DNA of 64,000 nt, from positions 76,315,501 through 76,379,500 of the forward strand of contig JAZHRO010000013.1 of assembly GCA_037157565.1 (NCBI GenBank). The letters run 5' to 3'. The notes beneath the pieces were generated by a model. That model was not told the origin of the DNA. It did not search any database and saw only the letters and a program-made list of their open reading frames with translations. Shown piece after piece: positions 24,437-36,455 of the stretch. Origin of the DNA: Thalassia testudinum. Its lineage: Eukaryota > Streptophyta > Magnoliopsida > Alismatales > Hydrocharitaceae. The number at the start of each line of letters is the position of its first letter. Positions within the stretch are counted from its first letter, which is position 1. Position numbers and translations under genes: made by a program.

Positions 24437-25190
24437 ACGTACCTGCTTTGCATCCACTTCTTGTGAATGAGAAGGATGGTGATGAATTGTGTTCTCAGTG
24501 CAAAAGGTTGAGAAGGAACGAGCGTAGGCCACGAGCCAGAGCGAGGCAAGGAACGAAGAGAGAGAGGGTAAGTAGAGCAGTCCGGTAGCAGTTTGAGGGT
24601 CAGCTTTGGGATTAGCCTGATCGACCCCTTGTATGAATATAAGAAAAGATTGCCTCAGACCTAAGAATAATAAGTCCAATTTCCTGTCCTCGTCTCCCAA
24701 CCGTGAAAGCATATTTCAGTCTCCCTCCCAGAGCAGTTGCTGGGAAGAGATTGGAGGAGCGATCAGGTAATATAGGGGAAAGAATCACTGAACTTACCAC
24801 AACCCCTGTGAATCAAAGAAAAGTAGGATGAGAGCGTGCGAGTCATATGTTAAGCAGATGAGCCTCGTTCTGGTACAGAAAGCTACACTTCGTGCACTTC
24901 ATTCGCAGGGACAGGGAGGCAACCCAATTGTCTGATCTCAGATCTACGGTGTCTCAACTGATTAGTCAGAACACTCCAACAAGTAGTCTTTAGAGGATTA
25001 ATCAAGCTTTGACATTACTGCTGCAGAGTTCCCTGGTCGGGTCAAAGTGGTTGTGTCCCTAATGGAGCAGTGGATGGAAAGTGAAGGGGAGTGTGAGTTT
25101 GCTTATTGATTATACTAGTACTAGGCTGATGCTTCACTTAAGGTTGGCTCTGATCCCGAGGCAGAAGCCGAGAAGTTAAGTATTTCTCCC
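24437..25190. other. organelle-like spacer, no gene recognised
   Basis: No domain seen. An AG-rich run lies near 24550-24570. Short similarity to the region near 20030 (cttcgt-cactt) is too small to call. Confidence 0.35.
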
Positions 25191-25655
25191 GAGTTTAATA
25201 GATATATATAGGTATCAACCTAGGATTGATAGAGTTTAACCCTTTACTTTTGAGTAGTATATCAGTTTGAACGAAACCTCGGGTAAGTAAAGATTAAGGG
25301 TATTTTGACCCCTCCCACTTTGACTCCACAACCACCCTACCTAAACACCGACATGGGAGAAATCACCAAATGAGGATGAATTCATCAAGCAAATCATCTA
25401 TCAAACTGTGGAATAGGGTATTTATCTATAGACATACCCTCACAAAAGAAAGAAACCACATCAAATCAAGAACTCAGTTGCAACAATTGAATGAGATTGG
25501 GATTGAAAGAAGAAAGACTATATTAATACTGATTCCAAAGAACCCTTCCTCACCGGTTAGATACGAAGCTTAGGGCGAGGCACCTAATGTTAGTAGTATT
25601 CAAGTGTTCACTCCACTAAACCCCGTAAAAAAGAGGGTCATGTTTACTTCGCGGG
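25191..25655 (-). repeat. large inverted repeat, right copy, first part
   Basis: This is the reverse complement of about 17640-18113, with scattered substitutions. It ends with gcggg (25651-25655), the left target duplication of the solo LTR that interrupts this copy. The copy resumes at 36719. Confidence 0.88.
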
Positions 25656-26939
25656 TGATGTAGATACATCTATGTCACATAAATTGTCTATTTATGCATG
25701 TTCTTCGGCATATAATTGCATTCAACATTATAAATGTTGCATAGCATGCATTATTATGCATTTAGATTAGTTTGTACAAATTTTAGGTTAATTTACCCTT
25801 TTTATGGTTAGGAGACAGGGTAATATTTATCGGGGCCTCGAATTGAAGATCCAACCGTACGGATTTGATAAAGGTGATGATCGGAGTCTAACACCTCCGA
25901 GATCGCCCCGATCAGACTTCCGTAGGATTAAATGCAATCCGAGGAAGAACTGAGGTTAAGGGTCAAGGTGGTGTAATTCCGAACTTCAGACGACGAATCC
26001 AATCACATGGATGAGCTCAGATTGAAGATTGCAGCCTAATGGCACTAAAATCGGTCCAATCCAACATCCGTGGCACCACTTACAAGCAACAGAAGATGGA
26101 CGGTCCAGATGACGCCACGTGGTACCATCTAGACCCTCCAAGCCGGTCGCTATCCACCTCTCAGGCAACAAGTGATTTGGAATGTTGGATTCTCATCCAA
26201 TGGTCGCGTGTGATGGACCCTTAGAGTGTCTTTGAGACAATCTGCGGGGTGAGTGCCTTATGCAGAGGATGCGACGCGAGTTCGATTCCACTGAAGAAGA
26301 GGCGTGGTGTAATTCCGCTGCACGATCTGTAATGAGCGGCTACTGATGTGGATACGTGGCGGTGCTGGATGCAAGCATGGGTAGACACGCCCGATGACGC
26401 GACTTCTCATGCCAATTCTAACGCGCTGCATAGGCGCTGTGGATTGGATGGCTTTTAAGCCATCTGAGGCATTGATTGGATGACAGATAGTGACGCGGCT
26501 CTCCTTGCACACAGACTTTAGCAACGACGATATTTAGTGATGTTTACATGCGTCACTAAAGGCCATATATTAAATCTTAAGTCCTTTAAAATGACTTTTA
26601 TGCCCTTCTTCCTCAACTATAAAAGGGACCTCATACCTCTCATTTCTTCATCCCTTCGCTTCTCCAATCCCCTCAAAATCTCTACGAGTTGGCCCCATAC
26701 CCGGGAAACTCCATTAGAGTTAGAGTAAAATAATTTTTCATCTTCTCACCCCCTTCATGGAGCATCCTACAGTTGTCCTCGCACCACCATTCGGGAAGCG
26801 AATCCTACCATGTCGTCACCCTGCTCCATCCTCTATCCTCCAGCTTCATCTAGCATCTCACCACCCTCGTCTGGGCGCTTTGTCAACGTAGCTCATCCTC
26901 TAAGCAGTCGTCGAGAAGGATAACTTCTCACCCCCTTCT
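25656..26939 (+). mobile_element. Athila-like solo LTR (LTR-B), 5' part, split by a nested element
   Basis: It starts TGATGTAGA, as LTR-C and LTR-D do, and follows them through the shared stretch tatttatgcatgttctt, a tRNA-like box pair (26242-26289), a GTCACTAAAGG half-palindrome near 26550 and a TATA box near 26619. It stops at the insertion of the Athila-type element. The rest resumes at about 36456. It has no internal region, so it is a solo LTR in organelle-like DNA. Confidence 0.82.
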
Positions 26940-27369
26940 TGATAACACTACATATGGGGGTGATAATTTTGTTAAATAGGGCCCATCTTAAGAATAAAAG
27001 GCACAACATAAGTAGAATGGGAGCATTGCATGCATGATATACCAAGATTGCTTATAAAATTATATTAATGGCCATTTGTGTAAGCACTTGTCAAAGCAGG
27101 CCTCAGATGAGCAATCGGACTGCACGGATGGATTCAGAATGACGAACGGAGTCCAACAGGCTCAAGATCGGCCAAATCCGACATCCGGAGCTCCTACAAT
27201 GGGCCCAAGAAGTTCTGACCGTTGATCTGATGATCAACAGCCCTCGTTGCGCCACGTCACCCACCGCTCACCGCGCGCAGTTGCCTCCTTCAGCTGAGAT
27301 CAAATCTTGGCCGTCGATCTTTGATTGGACGGCCGAGAATCGTGCGCTCGCCGCGACAAAGTAGCGGGC

Positions 27370-27425
27370 GTGGCGTAGCGGTGAGCGCGCACGCCCACAT
27401 GCAGGCGACCTGGGTTCAAGCCGCG
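27370..27425 (+). promoter_or_regulatory. tRNA-like pol III A/B-box pair inside the 5' LTR
   Basis: TGGCGTAGCGGTGAGC (27371-27386) fits the internal A box of tRNA and SINE promoters, and GGGTTCAAGCC (27412-27422) fits the B box, about 40 bases apart. The counterpart in the 3' LTR keeps both motifs (35871-35922). Function is inferred from motif match only. Confidence 0.5.
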
Positions 27426-27737
27426 TAGGGTGAAGAATCGAAGACGGAGAGGCGCACGCGGAAAAATTGGGCTGCCCGATCAGTAGCGGCCAGCCGAGAT
27501 CGCACCACGTGGTGCGCCCTCAGACAGCAAGCGCCCACGCGTGTGCGCACGTTGGGCGATGACGCCTGCACGCACGCGCGCCCGAGGTGCGATCTAAGCA
27601 CACCTAAGGAAGGATCTCAGCTGTCCGATCTTCGATCGGATGGCTCCCATGCGGCGGCCACGGATCAAGCGCGAAGAAGAACGGCGCAGGCGTGTGACCG
27701 GCGGGCTAGAGGGCTTCACTGACGCTTTTGGAAGGGT

Positions 27738-27764
27738 TTTAGCGACGTTTCGGACGTCGCTAAA
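27738..27764 (+). repeat. palindrome upstream of the LTR TATA box
   Basis: TTTAGCGACGT and ACGTCGCTAAA form an 11-bp stem around ttcgg. In the 3' LTR (36238-36264) the stem is extended to 13 bp around a single base. Each lies about 40 bases upstream of TATTTAAA. Confidence 0.8.
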
Positions 27765-28344
27765 GCCCCTTCTTCTTTTAGAAAGCCCTTCTCCCTATTT
27801 AAACCCCCTCCAACCACTCATTCAAGGCATTCACTTCCCTTGCAACTACTCTACCCCTCTCCTAGCTAGCTTTAGGCCCTCTTGTAATCGCCGGAGACGA
27901 CGAGCCACCGACGGAGCCTTCTCCACCATCGTGGCTGCCTCGCCGCTCTCCCCCCCTCTCTCTCTTTTCCTCTCTTTTAAGCTTTCCCTTACTTATGTTT
28001 TAGCATGTATTTGATGTTGTAAGCTGTGAACTAAAGCTACATGATTAATGAAGTTACTTTCCGTTCAGTGTTTACTTTATTTCCTGTTTAAGTTGCATGA
28101 TCAAGCAAAGAAACGACTCTAACCTTAATCTCTCTCTCTCTCTCTATCTCTCTCTTGCTTTTCAACCGCACCTTTCGTAAGCAAAATCCCGCAATTTCCG
28201 TGACAAGTGATAAGTAAAATCAGATTTTTACGCTTCCCTGAGACCGACACTTGGACTCTTCTCCGTTTCTTTACTTTAAAATTGACGTTGCAAGTGCGAC
28301 TATAACGACACTTCTTAACACACGCACGAGCGCACGTCAGTTTT

Positions 28345-28362
28345 TGGTGCTGTTGCTGGGGA
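28345..28362 (+). promoter_or_regulatory. primer-binding site, tRNA-Asp type, decayed
   Basis: The 18 bases tggtgctgttgctgggga differ from the intact Asp-type site at 62838 by three C-to-T changes, at positions where the intact site reads tggcgccgttgcc. The position just after the LTR end supports the call. Confidence 0.85.
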
Positions 28363-29544
28363 GGCAACGGATTTGTTTTGTCACTTCCATTCCACATCCA
28401 TTCTCACATCGTCTAATGCCCTGTTTTCCTTTTTGCTTGATGGTTGCAGGAATTCGGTGCTTGGACGGCGAAGCGATGCATCCCACGACGGTAACAAGGG
28501 AGTAGGTGCAACAAGGACCGATAGTGAGTAATTCTTCACTTATGATTGTTTGCTTGCATGAAAAACTAAAAAAAAAGTGTAAAAATTGAAAAAATTGGCG
28601 TGGTGTATGATTGCTTGACCCACATCCTTAACACATCAGCTCACAAAAAAAATGTACACTCTAACATTCTGAATAAATTCTTGGAGCGTTCTTTTCTCTT
28701 TTTGAGTGGTGTTTGCGAAGCCACCGTGAGTTGACTTGGGCTGCACCACTCAATCCTAAAATCGACTCATCTAATAGAAGCTACATGATCATTAGGATGA
28801 GTACATTAGGGTTTTATAGTCTCTACAGAATAAAAGGAAATCGACTTTCACCGAATTATGTGCAGAACTTGACGTGCCTACTAAAACTTGTCTGAAAACA
28901 TTAAGACACGTCAACCCTAAAAATCACTAAAGTAAGGATGAAACACTAAAAGATACCACATCTTAAAAATCCTTGCTTGAAAACCATGTTTTGATAGAAG
29001 CACACACCTTGAAAGTGGAAAATTAAGAGGCACCACCCCAATCAACGCCTCATCACATAACCCTAGCACAAGCACTATCCTAGCCCTTTAAAATTGAGTA
29101 GACGTGCCCTAGGCAGGACTGAGTTAAGTCTCGAAAGGTAAGGTGTTGTTCGCTGGGCACTTGGCTTTCATTCCCTTGGTAGAATCTAGTGACTAGGCTG
29201 TGGGGCAGTGTCAAACGACCACGGTTGTGGGGTCTACGGAACCGGAGGCGCAAGCCAAAGGAAGAACCTTCCCTGCAATCCCCTCGTAATCAACCTGGCC
29301 AGATTAGCCTTGGGAAGGGGAGTCCAGTGCTTACGGACTTAATCACCCTTTGTGAGATTTCTAGGTCTCCTAAGGAATACCTCATAAGGACTAGGCTTGT
29401 TTGCTTGATTGAACACAATTCTCGCATCTGTTGCTCTCCGCATCTCCCCCTGTTCTTCTCTAGTGTATGCATGGGAGACGCTCACTGCATCCCGAGTTAT
29501 TTGTTTTGGGGCAGGAATCTAGGCGACGTAATTCTGTTAGGAAC
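28363..29544 (+). other. 5' untranslated leader of the Athila-type element
   Basis: This is long noncoding leader sequence before gag, as is usual in Athila/Tat elements. A possible splice acceptor (gatggttgcag, near 28450) has a counterpart (tttgtattgcag) in the pol-less element near 58052. Confidence 0.5.
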
Positions 29545-30600
29545 ATGGCTGAACCTAGGGTAGATGAGGCTGAGGATTAACCCCCACCAGACACAATGGC
29601 CATCATCCAAGCCTAAATTAATGCAAAGCACCGACTTTAGCAACAACAAATCCACACCATCATGCAAGCCATACAACGGTTACAGAACCCACAAGAACAA
29701 CCACCACCACCTTTCCAAGGTGCACAAGGGCAACCACCACTCGATGTGCCACCATTTCAGGATCAACCGAGGCCCCTCCGCGATTTCTATAATCCCTCTG
29801 CTATTAGAGTTGATCCACATCTTAGGATCCCCGAAGGGGGGAGATGATTTTGAGCTGAAACCGAATGTCTTAAGTTTGATCCAGAACCACTTTCATGGAA
29901 GCTCAAATGAAGACCCCTTCCAGCATCTAGAGGATCTCGACCGCATAGTACGAACTATGAAACCTAGGAACATTAGCCTTGACATTGTCCTAATCAAGAT
30001 GTTTCCCTTCTCATTAAGAGACAAGGCTTCTCACTGTCTTAGAACCCTAGGTAGACCCATCACCACCTGGGAAGAACTGAGGCATGCATTTTTAAAGAAA
30101 TTCTTCCCCATAGGAAAGACCAATGCCCTTAGAAGAGCTATTACTACCTTTACACTCTAGGGTGGGGAACAGTTCCATGAGGCGCGGGAAAGATTTAATG
30201 AACTCTTGAGGAAATGCCCACACCACGAAGTACCAAGGTGGCAATTGGCCCAGATTTTCTACCACGGTCTGGACAGCAACCTACGGAACTTCGTTGATGC
30301 CTCATGCGGGGGGAACTTCCTGAACAAGGACGAGGAGAGTGCGTTTGAGCTCTTGAGTCTATGAGCGAGAATTCGCTCAACAATGCCTCCATGACCCAGT
30401 TCAATAGGTCCAGTCAACCCCGTGGTGGGATTTATGAGGTACAAGCAAATTCTGAAATCGTTGACATGGACATCATTGCCAAGAAACTGGATCGAGTGGA
30501 ATTGGTGGACAAAAAGATTGATGAGCTATTGAACCAGACCAGGAACCCCTTACAGACCTTCTCCCTAGCAAAGGGAGCACATAATGTTGACCTAGTCTAG
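29545..30600 (+). pseudogene. gag: Athila-type gag, frameshifted and with stops
   Basis: It starts MAEPRVDEAED at 29545. A glutamine- and proline-rich stretch (29660-29800) leads to the Retrotrans_gag domain, read in another frame after a shift near 29845: SLRDKASHCL near 30027, ITTWEELRHAFLKKFFP near 30058, then FNELLRKCPHH near 30195 and FYHGLD near 30258. After a stop near 30363 and a further frame change, RGGIYEV near 30421 matches the conserved region after Athila capsid. Stops also lie near 29578 and 30158. The CCHC zinc knuckle normally found downstream is not seen and appears deleted. Gag would form the particle packaging element RNA. Confidence 0.88.
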
Positions 30601-30738
30601 CCCCTAACCCAACTAAACCTGGAACAACCCCTGACCACGTTCCAGGGAGGGACCTTTGCTCCCTCAACCCTTGATTACTCTCTTCCCTCTTCATCAACAC
30701 CGGCTGTCCTTGAAGATGTACAAGCTGTCCAAGGTTAT

Positions 30739-33700
30739 GTGAAACCTGACATGATTGTACGGGTCAAGGACTTCTATTTCTCGGTCGACTTCTTGGTGCT
30801 TGACATGGAAGTCCCTGAAAAACTACAGAATGCACCCATAATCTTAGGCAGACCTTTCTTAGCTACGGCTAAGGCAAACATTGATTGTGACACGGGATGT
30901 ATGGAAATAGCCTTTGGAGATAGGAAAATGCAATTGGATATCTTCCAGGTGACAAAGTCTTTTAATTGCGATTGCATTGAGGAACATGATCCGGTAGAAA
31001 CTCTAATCGAGGAATGCCTCACCCTTAGTTCTGTATTAAACCACCAAACCCATAATGACTGTTCTGACCTGTCACCATCACTACTCGTGGACCTCTGTAA
31101 GGCTGAGTACCATCACACAACACCATTTGAGGAGATCGATGTTGATCAACTCCTACCCTTTCCCTTTCCATCAACTGTGGTTCCACCCGCACCTGAACTT
31201 AAGCCATTGCCCGAGAATCTCAAGTATGTCTTCCTTGGACCTGACCAGAGCTTCCCGGTGATTATTAATTCTCATCTAACCAAGGATCAGGAACTGAGGT
31301 TGACCGCGACCCTTTCAGAACATCAGGCCGCCATTGGTTGGACCATTTCTGACTTAAGAGGAATTAGCCCCACCTGTTGCACCCATAAAATTTACCCAGA
31401 AGACGGGGCATGACCTTCCCGCCAGATGCAGAGACGTTTAAACCCAAACATGCGGGAGGTCGTTAAGAAATTATCAAATGGCTTGACGCCGACGTCATCT
31501 ATCCTATCTCCGATAGCCCCTGGGTGAGCCCCACTCAAGTGGTTCCAGAGAAAGCTGGGCTCACCATTGTCACCAATGATCATGGCGAATCCATCCCCAC
31601 CCGCACCACCACCGCATGGCGGGTGTGTATTGATTATAGGAAGCTTAATGAAGCCACTAGGAAGGATCATTTCCCCTTGCCATTCATTGACCAAATCCTT
31701 GAAAGATTGGCAGGGCAGAAGTATTTTTGCTTCCTGGATGGATATTCAGGATATAACTAAGTCACAATTGCTCCGGAGGATCAAGAAAAGACCACATTCA
31801 CTTGCCTGTATGGCACGTTTGCATTTCGTCGAATGCCGTTCGGGTTGTGCAACGCACCTACGACCTTCCAGCGTTGCATGCTAGCCATTTTTTCAAAAAT
31901 GGTGGGTGAATACTTAGAGGTCTTTTTGGATGATTTCTCTATATTCGGGAATTCATTCGACCATTGTCTGAGCAACTTGGAGAAAATCCTGAAACGATGT
32001 ATCGAGGTTAATCTGGTGTTAAGTTGTGAAAAGAGCCATTTTATGGTTCAAGAAGGAATTGTCCTCGGTCACATCGTATCGCATAGGGGCATCGAGGTAG
32101 ATCGAGCTAAGGTTGATTTGATTTCCAAACTCCCTCCACTTAGCTCGGTCTGATAGATTCGCTCATTTCTAGGACATGTTGGCTTCTACCGAAGGTTCAT
32201 TAAAGGCTTTTCCAAACTTTCCAAACCCTTGGCTGACCTTCTAGCCAACGACGCCATATTCCACATGTTTTTTGATTGCATTCAGGCTTATCACACCCTC
32301 TGGGACTTAGTCTCCACAGCACATGTACTTCAACCCCCAGACTGGTCCCAGGACTTTGAGATTATGTGTGATGCATCAGATTTTGCCATAGGAGCTGTCC
32401 TGGGACAACGGCAAGACAAGAAGCCCGTGGTGATCTACTCTGCGAGCAAAACGTTGGACGAGGCCCAACGAAATTATACCGTCATAAAGAAAGAGTTGCT
32501 CGTTGTAGTCTTTGGACTTGAAAAGTTCCGATCGTACTTGCTGGGATCCCACGTGACTATTTACATTGACCATTCAGCCATCCGGCACCTATTGGCCAAG
32601 AAGGACGCAAAGCCCAGGCTCATCAGATGGATCCTACTTTTGCAGGAATTTGACTTGGAAATCCGTGACAAGGCCGGATCGAAGAATGTGGTGGTTGACC
32701 ACTTGTCTAGACTTCATCCATACCACATTGGACCCTCCCTACCTCTATCTGACACCTTCCCTGATGAACACATTCTGGCTGTGCAAGACAAGAGACTGCC
32801 GTGGTATGCTGACTACGTCAACGACCTAGTTGTAGGACAAACCCTGCATAGCTGGTCCAGACAACAACGGGATAGGTTCTTGGCTGAGGCCAAGCACTAT
32901 TTCTGGGATGAGCCCATGCTGTTTCGCCTCTGTGCTGACCATATCATCAGGAGGTGTATCCTCGAGAACGAAGTTCAGAGTGTGCTTTCCTTCTGTCATA
33001 ACCAGGCTTGTGGTGGCCACTTCTCTGGAAAGAAAATGGCTGCAAAGGTCCTACAGTCTGGATTTTACTGGCCATCCCTATTTAAGGATGCACACAACTT
33101 TGCCAAGACTTGCTCACGCTGCCAAACGTTGGGGACCATGACCAAGAAAGATATGATGCCCCTCCAGCCCATTTTGATTGTCGAAATCTTCGACGTTTGG
33201 GGTATCGATTTTATGGGCCCCTTTCCACCATCCAACAGCTTCGAGTACATCCTAGTCTCGGTAGACTATGTTTCCAAATGGATTGAAGCCGTCGCCACCC
33301 GCCGATGCGATCACAGGACTGTCATGGACTTTGTTAAGCAGAACATCTTTTCCCGGTTTGGAATACCCAAGGCCATGATCAGTGATGGTGGAAGCCATTT
33401 TATCCATTCCCAATTCCGTGCCCTACTTAGAAAATACGGGGTGAACCACCGCATTGCTACCCCGTATCATCCACAAACAAATGGGCAGACCGAGGTCTCA
33501 AATAGACAAATTAAGAACATTTTACAGAAGACTGTGAGACCTGACAGGAAAGACTAGTCCACATGACTAGATGATGCCCTGTGGGCATACAGGACTGCTT
33601 TCAAGACCCCGATAGGCATGCCGCCTTATCGCCTGGTCTTTGGCAAAGCCTGCCATCTTCCTGTCGAATTGGAACACCGGGCTTACTGGGCTGTCAAGCA

Positions 33701-34079
33701 ATGTAACATGGATTCCCAGTTAGCCGGTGCGCAGAGGATGCTCCAATTATCTGAGCTTGAAGAAATTCGTTGGGGCGCTTTTGCAAATAGTCGACTATAT
33801 AAGGAGAAAATGAAAGCCGTCCACGGCCGACTCATTTATAGAAAAACCTTTGAGTCTAACCAGAAAGTCTGGCTATTTGATGCCCGCCTAAAACTCTTCC
33901 CGGGGAAACTTAGGTCCAAGTGGACAGGACCATTTCGGGTGGTTAAGCCTTACTCTAATGGGGCGGTTGAAATCGCTGATCCTAACACTGGGCACACTTT
34001 TACAGTTAATGGTCAAAGATTGAAACACTTCCTCGCCCAGGTTCCCCCAAAGGAGAGTGTCACCCTCGTTAAGGGATGA
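30739..34079 (+). pseudogene. pol: Athila-type pol: protease remnant, reverse transcriptase, RNase H, integrase
   Basis: Order: protease C-terminal part (APIILGRPFLATAKA near 30832, active-site Asp missing upstream); reverse transcriptase (WRVCIDYRKLNEATRKDHFP near 31618, MPFGLCNAP at 31833, FLDD at 31923-31934); RNase H (MCDASD near 32364, then [10 protein letters not shown]); integrase with HHCC zinc finger near 33000, GIDFMGPF near 33201, ISDGGSHF near 33378 and TNGQTEV near 33478; and a C-terminal [12 protein letters not shown] near 33918. It ends at 34079. Stops or shifts interrupt it near 31413, 31760, 32153 and 33557. A 442-codon run from 32229 to 33557 is still open. Integrase follows RNase H, the Ty3/gypsy order. 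RNase H and integrase wording match Athila. Confidence 0.92.
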
Positions 34080-35430
34080 CACAAAGCACCACCCAACTGG
34101 AGGTGTTAAACTCAACACTTCCTGGGAGGTAACCCAGAGGATTCAGACTGATCCAATATTTTACGTCACTCAGGTACTATCTTTTTGAACCCCTTTGCAT
34201 CCATGTATTTGTCAATTAGGACATTGTCCAACTTAAGCATGGGGGGTGGTAAATTGCACAATCCCGAGCTCATTTAATTAGTTTGAATAAAATAAAATTA
34301 AAAAAAAAAATTTGAATTTAGGAAGAAACTTAGGCATTAGTAACTTGTCAATAGTGGGAAATAATACAAAAAGACCTTAAACACTTAGGCTTTTCAGGCC
34401 GTCAGGCTAAATCAACCTTGGTGTCTGTTAAAATATGGATTTAGCTTCGAATCCTTGCAACCTTAAGCTATTTTAATCCACCTACTAAATAAGGTGATAA
34501 GTATACGACTTATCAACTCACCCTCTAACTCAGAAAAACTTTGAGTCTAAGCATCTGCACATATTTTTGCACAGACTCACTCCTCGGAGATTTTGATAGA
34601 AATTGGGTAGCTAATGAACTCTCTAGGGTGGTATGGCTGGCAAGTTGTCATGGGCAACAGCCCATTGGCAGGTTGTCCAGAACCCAGCCATGGGACCATT
34701 TCTTCTTCATTGCCTCTAGGTACATTTGAGATCAGGGAAGCCGCCTACGAAAAAAAAGGAGAAAAAAAGAAAATAAACTACACTTCACCGCATGAGTATG
34801 GCTGTCAAGTGATCGTGGGTAACAACCTATTGGTCAGTTGTCCAGAGCCCAACTCAATAACTGCACAAAAAGAATCAAAACACTTAAGGAAGAAGCGGGG
34901 AAGTAGTACAAGCCGGGGAGATATACACTGGAAAAATCCTTGTGTTGACCCCAATTAAAACAAACGTAAGGAGAAAGCTACCAATCGAACAAGTACACCT
35001 TCAGGCAAATATATTTCCTCTTCTGGTCACCTAGGGGCGTAGAAACACGAAGTCTGTCTGAATTACCGTTAAGTGAGTCTATCACAATCTTCACACCAAG
35101 ATGCTTAGCACTTAAGGTTTTGACCGAGTTTTAGGTGGGTTGGGTAGCTGTAAAAAGTTACCAACCCACGTTGAATTCCGAAAAAATTCTAAAATATATA
35201 TATATATACATATACATATGTATAGTTACATACATTAAAGCAAGGATTCGGGTGATTCGTATTGTGGCAGACACCTGGGCGCTGCTTAGTCTTTGTAGAT
35301 TAAGATCTTGGTATATTTCCTCCTATTGACAAGCGACGAAGTGTCTAAGCAATTACTTCTTAAATTCTGAAAGAAAATAAAGGCTAGAATAAACCTTGCT
35401 AGGGACTAGCAAGGAGTAAGCATGGGGGTA
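34080..35430 (+). other. 3' noncoding region of the Athila-type element, with internal repeat and polypurine tract
   Basis: There is no env-like frame. A unit near 34630-34690 (tggctggcaagttgtcatgg, then gttgtccagaaccc) recurs at 34797-34855. Both units recur in the pol-less element at about 60297-60350 and 60478-60535. A TA microsatellite lies near 35198. The region ends in agcatgggggta, the polypurine tract, directly before the LTR. Confidence 0.75.
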
Positions 35431-36455
35431 TGATAACATTACATATGGGGGTGATAATTCTGTTAAATAGGACCCATCTTAAGAATAAAAGGCACAACAT
35501 AAGTAGAATGGGAGCATTGCATGCATCATATACCAAGATTGCTTATAAAACTATATTAATGGTCATTTGTGTAAGCACTTGTCAACGCAGGCCTCAGATG
35601 AGCAATTGAACCGCACGGATGGATTCAGAACGACGAACGAAGTCCAACGGACTCAAGATCGGCCAAATCCGACATCCGGAGCTCCTACAATGGGCCCAAG
35701 AAGTTCTGATCGTTGATCTGATGATCAACGATCCTCGTTGCGCCATGTCACCCCCCGCTCACCGCGTGCTGCTGCCTCCTTCAGCCGAGATCAAATCTCG
35801 GTTGTCGATCTTCAATCGGACGGCCGAGAATCGTGCGCCCGTCGCTATCGCCACAACAAAGTAGCGGGCGTGGCGCAGCGGTGAGCGCGCACGCCCGCAC
35901 ATAGGCGACGTGGTTTCGAGCCGCGTGGGGTGAAGAATCGAAGACGGAGAGGCGTGCGCGGCAAAATTGGGCCGCCCGATCAGCAGCGGGCGGCCGAGAT
36001 TGCGCCACGCGGCGCACCCTCAGATAACGAGCGCCCACGCGCGCGCGTACGCCGGGCGACGACACCCGCGCGCATGCACGCCCGAGGCGTGATCCAAGTG
36101 CGCCTAGGGAAGGATCTCAGCCGTTCAATCTTCGATCGGATGGCTCTCACGTAATAGCCACGGATTAGGCGCGAAGAAGAACGGCACGGGCGTGTGACCG
36201 GCGGGCTGGAGGGCTTCATCGATGCTTTTGGAAGGATTTTAGCGACGTCCCGGACGTCGCTAAAGCCCCTTCTTCTTTTAGAAAGCCCTTCTCCCTATTT
36301 AAACCCCCTCCAACCACTCATTCAAGGCATTCACTTCCCTTGCAACTACTCTACCCCTCTCCTAGCTAGCTTTAGGCCCTCTTGTAATCGCCGGAGACGA
36401 CAAGCCGCCAACGGAGCCTTCTCCACCGCCATGGCTGCCTCGCCGCTCTCCCTAT
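35431..36455 (+). mobile_element. 3' LTR of the Athila-type element, lacking its last ~375 bp
   Basis: It begins TGATAACATTAC after the polypurine tract and tracks the 5' LTR closely to about 36452 (ctcgccgctctccc). Beyond that point the two differ completely. The sequence after it resembles the terminal part of LTR-A/C/D, so it is taken as the remainder of LTR-B. A tRNA-like box pair is at 35871-35922. Confidence 0.8.

Larger units (their letters stand above)
26940..28339 (+). mobile_element. 5' LTR of the Athila-type element
   Basis: It starts TGATAACACTAC and ends near gcgcacgtca before the primer-binding site (1400 bp). It holds a tRNA-like A/B box pair (27371-27422), a palindrome TTTAGCGACGT...ACGTCGCTAAA (27738-27764), a TATTTAAA box (27796) and a CT microsatellite (28125-28155). 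The first 1.0 kb is very close to the 3' LTR. Confidence 0.88.
26940..36455 (+). mobile_element. Athila-type Ty3/gypsy retrotransposon, nearly complete, nested in LTR-B
   Basis: Two LTR copies (26940 and 35431) share their first kilobase. A primer-binding site complementary to tRNA-Asp, decayed by C-to-T changes, follows the 5' LTR. Gag then pol (reverse transcriptase, RNase H, integrase) run in gypsy order, and a polypurine tract precedes the 3' LTR. Gag and RNase H sequence and the Asp primer point to the Athila/Tat branch. Frames are interrupted, and the zinc knuckle and protease active site are missing. The 3' LTR lacks its expected end. No env-like frame is seen. Confidence 0.9.

Noticed and set aside
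24437..24600. Internal region of a gypsy element next to the inverted LTR
   Set aside because: No primer site, polypurine tract or domain could be seen beside the LTR, so a solo LTR is the safer call.
6556..25655. Possibility that the window is a mitochondrial genome with captured plastid and nuclear DNA
   Set aside because: Plastid and mitochondrial genes are broken, and several TE insertions have clean 5-bp duplications and nesting, which fits nuclear DNA better; not fully excluded.
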